A DNA stretch of 64,000 bases from Bradysia coprophila (taxonomy: Eukaryota > Arthropoda > Insecta > Diptera > Sciaridae): positions 4,650,001 through 4,714,000 of the forward strand of contig NW_023503374.1 of assembly GCF_014529535.1 (NCBI RefSeq), in the 5' to 3' direction. The notes beneath the pieces were generated by a model that did no database searches, was not told the origin of the DNA, and was given only the letters and a program-made list of their open reading frames with translations. The translations under genes and the position numbers were made by a program. Positions 58,068 through 64,000 of the stretch are shown here, piece after piece (position 1 is the stretch's first letter; every line of letters begins with the position of its first letter).

Positions 58068-58254
58068 CACGGCAGAGTAAAATAAACCAGGCAGTAGCGG
58101 TTCATTTTCGAAACGTCAAATAAAGGACCTAGTACAATGTATGAAAATGAACTCAAATGAACACTGACATAAATTGAAAGTTTTTATTCGCCAAAAATAT
58201 AGGGCTACTATCATAGTAGTACTATGCCTGGATGGTTAACTTTACTCTGTCGTG
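58068..58254. mobile_element. CACGGCAG-family MITE, copy 4
   Basis: It runs from CACGGCAGAGTAAAATAAAC to GTTAACTTTACTCTGTCGTG. GCATGAG and GCGTGAG flank it (7 bp, one mismatch). It shares the internal CATTTTCGAAACGTCAAATA block with copies 1-3 in opposite orientation. Confidence 0.83.
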
Positions 58255-58991
58255 GCGTGAGTGATCATAGTGGTCATCTGCAGAAAGTACTCTATTTTAC
58301 ATGAAAATTAAAGTGTTTTACGTTTGTATGATACACTGTCCAGTTTTAATACTCTATTTAGAGTACCACAAATGCTTGAAGTCATCCCGTTTTTTGTTAT
58401 ATACACGCTAAACTCGGTGGAATGAAATTCTTATATTTTTCCACGCGAGTTAAGGTTAAAATTCTGACAGGTGAGCCATCCATTTTCTGTCAAAATTGTC
58501 ATAATAAAAAGAGAAAAATGTAAAACATGAAAAACTTGACTTTGTTATCATTTTGGTGGACTCACCGATCCAAAACCTAACGGCTAACTTCTTTTGAATT
58601 TGGATTCGATGTTTTCTTTTTCTGAAAACAAGTGCCATCTGTTGGAAAACCGCACAACTCATAAAACAATTCGGATTGACATTTCGAACAATTCAGCAAT
58701 TCAGCAAAAGTTAATATAAATTCGCTGTTTGCATTTCTGCAATTTATTTACAAGTAAAAAGACGGTCAAAATTATTCTTTGTTTTACTCGTGAGCCGACG
58801 GAAATTAAATTCAAAAATCGTTCAAAATGTTAAACTATTGAAACAGGCCAAAAGATCAAAATTGTTGTGCTTCACAATTTATTCCACACATCGAGTAAAA
58901 CGGATCGGACTACATTGTACTGAAGTAGGCGTTCATATGATTGGCAAGAAAAAGTTCACAGAATTTAATTCAACGCACAAATCCGACGAAA

Positions 58992-61900
58992 ATGAATCAT
59001 CCGTGCCCGTATTGTGATAAAAAATTCACAAAAGCCGTCAATGTCACCACGCACATCCGATCCATACACATTCGAGACAGGTGAGATCAATTCATTTTAC
59101 ATGCAAATGTTTTCTTCAAACGACTGCATCCTGTTCCAGGCTGTTTGTTTGTGAAACGTGTGGAAAATCGTTTGGCACGAATGGAGCTTTGAAAGAGCAT
59201 AAGATCACACACAGCGACGAAAGGCCTTATCAATGTTCCCATTGCGACAAGAAATTCAAAAATCTACCCCGACTTAAGTCGCACGAGGACATACACAACA
59301 ATACCAACTATGTGTGTCCGCACTGTGGTCTGCAACTGAACACGAAACGAACGCTCAAAATGCATATGGTTGTACACTCAGACCAGAAGAAATACAAATG
59401 TCATTCGTGTGGCAACGAGTACAAACGGTCGAAGGCGTTGAAGGTAAGTAAATTGTCAGTAGTGCGATCTGTTAAGAACAATTGATTTCCCATCAGAATC
59501 ATCTCATACTACACACCGGCCTGAGACCCTATTCGTGTCCTTTCTGTGATAAGACATTTGCTAATGGATCGAACTGCCGGAGTCACAAAAAGAAATCGCA
59601 TCCCATTGAATTGGCTGCGATGGAAGCCGCTGGTGAGGTGCACGTAACGACAAATATCCCGAAGCTGGAACATTTGCAGCCAAAGTGAGAAAAGTGAAAC
59701 TTGTGATTGACTGGCTTGATTGACATTGGTAACATTCGTTTCAGGGAACCACCGGATTTGACAAAATGCGTGAAAATAGACAAAATGCTATCGGAGGTTG
59801 TGTGCGACAATAGTAACCCGGAAGGCAATATTTTAACTAACGACATCGTTCCTTGTAAATTTGAATTCGAGAACGACGAAGTGAAGGTAACTAACCCACG
59901 CTCAGTCAACAAAGTGAAGTGGTTACGGTGTCGAACAGTGTTTGTTGTGCTTAAAAGTGGTTGAAGTGTCTTTCGATATGAACCGTATGAATTCAGACGA
60001 AGCACATTGGGAGCAGTGACCAAGTTCGCTTAAGAGCCGTACATGCCGTTCCGGCTTTGTGAAACATGGACTTGTTACGTGGGGATCGGATTTAAAGACA
60101 TTTTTTCTCTTTAAATTGCAGGAGGAATTTAACAACAAAGTGGCAATGGAAATAACTGTGGAGGCTCTGGAAGGAGATCTATGTGACGAAAAGTTCGAAC
60201 ACGAAATGAATACTGTAGATCTGGTGACTGAAAGTGTTGATTGTGTAAAATCGGAGGAAGAAGTTGTTCTAACCACAAGGAGGCGAGGACGTCCAAAGAA
60301 GACTGAATCACCAGTTACCGACGGTAAAGGATCACTGAATTCCATCGTATCCATCAACATAATTAACGACGACGGTTTAACGTTACAGTTCCGGTGAAAG
60401 ATGAACCAGAAGTTGAAGATAGCTACGAATATGAACTGATGTACGATTGTGAACCGGTTATTAAAGACGATGACGACGATGATGATGATGAGGCGGACAA
60501 TTTTACTGCGTACGAAAATGACCAAAGCGAAATCCAAGAACTGGAAAAAGAGTTAGAAAGCCTGTCGGAATATGAAAAGCCGAAGAAAAGGAGGACACGA
60601 AAAACGAAAGAGGCTATCAGCCAGCCGGTCACGTAAGTCACCTGTTTCATTCACCGACCAGACGGTCAGCCATAATTTCGGTTACTTTCAGGTGTGGCAT
60701 ATGCGATCGGGTATTCGAGAAGCTGTGCAAGTTGGACTATCATATGCGCTCGAAACACGGTTCGGAGAAATTGCCATTTGTGTGTTCCAAGTGCCCGAAA
60801 CGGTTTTCGTGCGAGAGTAAGGTGAAATTGCACGAGAACGTCCATCTGCCGGATCAACTGAAAATGGTTCATCCATGTCCCTATTGTGATAAGAAATTCA
60901 CCAAAGCCGTTAACGTCACGACCCATGTTAGATCGATACATATTCGGGAAAGGTAAGGCGAGTTTATTGTTGAAGTTATTGCAGTGGGTGGTGCGGAATG
61001 ATTCGTCGAATTTGGATTTGTCGGGATCCGTTCGACTTTGCTGCCTTGTCAGGTGTTAGATTTAGTCTCCAAGAATCGCTATGCGGTAACCAAACCCAAC
61101 CCACTTGATCAGGTGTGCGAATCGAACCACTGTCCCATGGATAGTAATTTAAATCGGGGGAGACACCGTTCACCAATTACAACTCAAATTAATTTTGATT
61201 CTACAGTCCGGTACCGGTAACATGCTCAAATTGAAAATTTCCTTTCCAGGCCATTTGTGTGCGAAGAATGTGGCAAAAGTTTTACAACGAATGGTGCGCT
61301 GAAAGAGCACAAAATCACCCATAGCGAAGAAAGGCCTTACCAATGTGCCCATTGCGACAAGAAATTCAAAAATTTACCTCGACTTAAGTCGCACGAAGAC
61401 ATACACAACAATACCAACTATGTGTGTCCGCACTGTGGTCTGCAACTTAATACGAAACGAACGCTCAAAATGCACATGGTTGTACACTCGGACCAGAAAA
61501 AGTACAAATGTCACTCGTGTGGCAATGAGTACAAACGGTCGAAGGCTTTGAAGGTAATTTTTGATATGATCGAAGTCTGCGACAGCACTAACCAACAAAA
61601 TGAAAATTTCACAGAATCATCTGATTCTGCACACGGGATTAAGGCCCTATTCATGTCCGTTCTGTGATAAGACATTTGCAAATGGTTCGAATTGTCGAAG
61701 TCACAAAAAGAAGGCACATCCACTGCAACTAGCAGCAATGGAAGCAGCGGGAGAAGTTCAAATAGCTACTAATATTCCAAAGCTGGAACATCTGCAACCT
61801 AAGTAAGTTTATGAGACAATATTGTGATTCGAGTTAGGGTGCTCCCACTCTTCAACACAGAAGATTTGACCGAAGTACATTCTTTTACAGAGACATACGA

Positions 61901-62208
61901 GATCAGGTGCGTAACAATACCCTGAACAACACTTCCGAAATGAGTTTAAGGTAAATTCGATTTGAAAAATTGTCAGCCGAACGAAACTCAATTTGTGTCA
62001 ATCCAATTCGGTTCACAGCATACCAGCAGCAAGTATTCAAACCTCAAATCTGCAACCAACACCATCGTTACACGATTGTATGGACCCGATGTCGGATATG
62101 CAGCATAACAATCTGCAAAGTGATTTGATTGATTACGGGGACCACAATTCCATTATGCACATGCAAGTTGGACCGCTGTCTTCGAATTCGTCTATTGTGA
62201 ATATGTAA
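58992..62208 (+). CDS. C2H2 zinc-finger protein with duplicated finger module
   Basis: Exons 58992-59080, 59140-59443, 59497-59684, 59745-59886, 60122-60323, 60389-60632, 60692-60952, 61250-61553, 61615-61802, 61891-61950, 62019-62208. All phases chain, giving 723 aa. Module 1 has six fingers (HPCPYC, FVCETC, YQCSHC, YVCPHC, YKCHSC, YSCPFC). Then come a linker (EPPDLTKCVKIDKM..), an AT-hook-like RRRGRPKK and an acidic D/E run. Module 2 has eight fingers, starting with CGICDRVF and FVCSKC and then the same six (HPCPYC to YSCPFC), followed by a Gln/Asn/Ser-rich tail ending SSIVNM. Probably a nuclear DNA-binding regulator. The start ATG matches the Met of KMVHPCPYC in module 2, and the frame is open for some way upstream, so a further 5' exon is possible. 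Alternative: a truncated duplicate lying next to a second gene whose own first exon is lost. Confidence 0.8.
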
Positions 62209-62270
62209 AAAATGTTTATTGAGTGGCGCGTATATGTTCGTGTGTACACGGTACAAGGCTTGAGTTATCA

Positions 62271-62276
62271 AATAAA
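62271..62276 (+). promoter_or_regulatory. Polyadenylation signal of the zinc-finger gene
   Basis: AATAAA lies 63 nt after the stop codon and is followed by U-rich sequence. It gives a short 3' UTR consistent with the compact gene. Confidence 0.65.
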
Positions 62277-62279
62277 TTA

Positions 62280-62965
62280 ATTTTAATTTTACCGAAAATT
62301 TCCGTTTTTTAACATCGTTTTACGTCGTCACCATTAGTTTTTATGTTGGAAATGGATACAGATTCATAAAGCTCATTTCTGCACCGAAAAAGTGAAAGAA
62401 ATTTGTGGAACAAAGGGTGTGGAAATGACCGAAAATATTCAGGACAATTTTGGTTTTACATTATGGTGCACTAAAATGCCATTAATATTGGATGGACCCT
62501 TTTCGAAAATTTGAAAATCCCAGAAAATCAAAGTCTTAATTTTTGTTCGATTTTTTGTCCTTACTTCCTATTGTTGACTGATAGGCCGCTGTGACTGACC
62601 CATGTCATCTATGTGGTTAGCCTGTTGCCAAATCGTGATGTACAAAAATCTACAAGGAAACTTACGAACCTGACTTCAGAAAATCCACACCCATTCCCTT
62701 CTGTTTCTTGCCACGGCGAAGTTCTGCAAACTTTTGTTTGGACGATTATTCGGTGTATTTTGAGTAGGAGTAGGGATCGAAATACACTGAAAAACCGTTT
62801 GAATAGCTGAGTGTGGTTTTTCAAATTGCCAAAATCGATTCACTCTAATATATACTGTGAAAGTACCAAAACACCTGTTAAATACATTGAATTGTGCGAT
62901 GCATGAAACTCCGTGTCGCTTCTGAGAAATTCATTACATTCCCCACTCTGAACATTTGTTCAATT
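62280..62965. other. Intergenic stretch, no gene seen
   Basis: No domain-bearing frame, tandem repeat or terminal inverted repeat was recognised between the zinc-finger gene and the tRNA-like sequence. Confidence 0.45.
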
Positions 62966-62970
62966 CAAAG

Positions 62971-63042
62971 GTACCCGTGGCTATGGCGCTAGAGCTCTCG
63001 ACTCATAATCGAGAGGTCCCGTGTTCAAATCCGCGGTTGGGC
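62971..63042 (+). tRNA. tRNA-Met(CAU)-like sequence, possibly a pseudogene
   Basis: A perfect 5 bp anticodon stem (CTCGA/TCGAG) holds the loop CTCATAA with anticodon CAT. The D-arm region GGCTATGGCGCTAGAGC resembles a normal A box, and TGTTCAAATCC differs from the B-box consensus by one base. The T stem pairs (CCGTG/CGCGG) only with an 8 nt loop, and the acceptor stem (5' GTACCCG, 3' TTGGGC) pairs weakly. A TTTT tract follows 9 bases downstream. The stem defects favour a diverged or dead copy, or a tRNA-derived SINE head. Confidence 0.5.
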
Positions 63043-63102
63043 AAGAGAAATTTTCTTTCATTTGTGTCTATGTTTATTTGTCCACTTCCCAGTTATGAGC
63101 CT

Positions 63103-63385
63103 ACATTTGTGTGCCTCATATTTCATTTTTGATAATATCTTTCCATCAGAATCCTTTTTCAAAAATGTACAAAAAATACATTTGGTTGTAGTCGTTTCAC
63201 CAGCTCTGAGAAATGTGAGCAGTTTAACGAAATTTTCATAAACTGCTCACGTTCGTCAGAGCCGGTCGAACTGCTTCAACCATATGTATTTCCTGTTGAA
63301 AGTTACCACATTCGTGGTAGGAATTGCGGTCGTACATTTTTAAAAAGGATTCTGATGGAAAGATATCATCAAAAGTAAGCTAAAA
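63103..63385. repeat. CCTACATTT-family inverted-repeat element, copy 1 of a pair
   Basis: It starts GAGCCTACATTTGTGTGCC and contains TTTGGTTGTAGTCGTTTCAC and its inverse GACTGCTTCAACCA-like arm, then GCGGTCGTACATTTTTAAAA and TCTGATGGAAAGATATCATC. A trailing TTTAAAAATCGCCCTAATGT follows. Confidence 0.65.
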
Positions 63386-63475
63386 TCCAGTATTTAAAAA
63401 TCGCCCTAATGTATGCCTTTCAGCAAAGTACCGATGCATCTTAGGAGGCACCGGCACTCAGCTAAAATTGTAGCC

Positions 63476-63795
63476 TACATTTGCGTGTTTCGTATTTCAT
63501 TTTTGTTAATATCTTTTCATCAGAATCCTTTTTGAAAAATGTACGACCGCAATTCCGACCACGAATCTGTTAGCTTTAAATAAAAATTAGTTTTGGTTGT
63601 AGTCGTTTGATCAGCTCTGAGAAAAGTGAGCAGTTTAATGAAATTTTCATAAACTGCTCATTGTCATAGCTGGTCAAATTGCTACAACCAAATCTATTTT
63701 CTGTTGAAAGCTAACACATTCGTGGTCGGAATTGCGGTCGTACATTTTTGAAAAAAGATTCTGATGTAAAGATATCATTAAAAGTAAACTAAAAT
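63476..63795. repeat. CCTACATTT-family inverted-repeat element, copy 2 of a pair
   Basis: Same order of parts as copy 1, about 370 bp further on: TAGCCTACATTTGCGTGTTT, GTTGTAGTCGTTTGATCAGC, the GGTCAAATTGCTACAACCAA inverse and GCGGTCGTACATTTTTGAAA. The trailing TTTAAAAATCGCCCTAATGT is repeated too, so the pair arose by tandem duplication of element plus flank. Confidence 0.65.
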
Positions 63796-64000
63796 CCTGG
63801 ATTTAAAAATCGCCCTAATGTATGCTTTTCGGCAAAGTACCGGTGCCTCTTAAGACGAATCTACACATGGATAAATTGTTGTCTACATTTTGGGGCAAAA
63901 TTATTATCATTTTGATGATAATTTTGGACCCACATCATTTTTCAACCTCTGTCCGAGAAAACTCACGAAAATTGACAAATATTTCGAATTTTCTCGGAGT

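Noticed and set aside
59583-60537. Long minus-strand frames over the zinc-finger gene
   Set aside because: They are antisense shadows of well-supported zinc-finger, AT-hook-like and acidic exons with a coherent intron chain.

Overview
The window looks like nuclear DNA of an insect, most likely a fly of the nematoceran type. This is an inference from AT-rich intergenic DNA, very short introns of about 50-130 bp, TCAGT-type initiators, and insect-style protein families (Na+/K+-ATPase beta subunit, ZP-domain cuticular protein, C2H2 zinc-finger protein). It is not bacterial or viral, and no LTR or capsid-bearing element was recognised.

Layout. (1) About 2.1-9.5 kb, minus strand: a tandem array of three apparently intact Na+/K+-ATPase beta-like genes plus one decayed copy. 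Each has five coding exons, the first only 13 nt, and a signal-peptide-like N-terminus in place of the usual cytoplasmic tail and membrane anchor. (2) About 9.9-12 kb: several inverted-repeat (foldback/MITE-like) elements. (3) 16.26-20.18 kb, plus strand: a ZP-domain, furin-site, single-pass membrane protein gene of eight or nine exons, with a 2.2 kb first intron carrying a 776 bp inverted-repeat element. (4) 23.9-48.4 kb, plus strand: six tandem copies, and one decayed copy, of an unrecognised secreted protein family of about 242 aa. All have the same four-exon structure, and at least five share TATA/initiator promoter features. The spacers have been invaded by a hAT transposon, a Tc1-like transposon, two LINE fragments, and many foldback/MITE elements, several with readable target-site duplications. 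(5) About 48.9-56.1 kb: a satellite-rich block with a ~123 bp minisatellite, then a 147 bp satellite organised into a 7-monomer (1029 bp) higher-order repeat, ending in a near-perfect 535 bp palindrome. (6) 58.99-62.21 kb, plus strand: a C2H2 zinc-finger gene in which a finger module is duplicated. All exon phases chain into one 723-codon frame with 14 fingers. (7) At the end: a tRNA-Met-like sequence and a duplicated inverted-repeat element.

The two tandem gene families are the biology most worth following. Both encode apparently secreted, lineage-expanded proteins: a beta-subunit ectodomain that seems to have been freed from the membrane, and an orphan family with two invariant cysteines and a conserved promoter. 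The repeats give an unusually clear insertion record: an empty and a filled site for the same 1289 bp palindrome both lie in this window, and elements are nested inside hAT and satellite sequence.

Exon coordinates were derived by hand from splice signals, paralogue comparison and frame arithmetic. Function beyond family level is inference.
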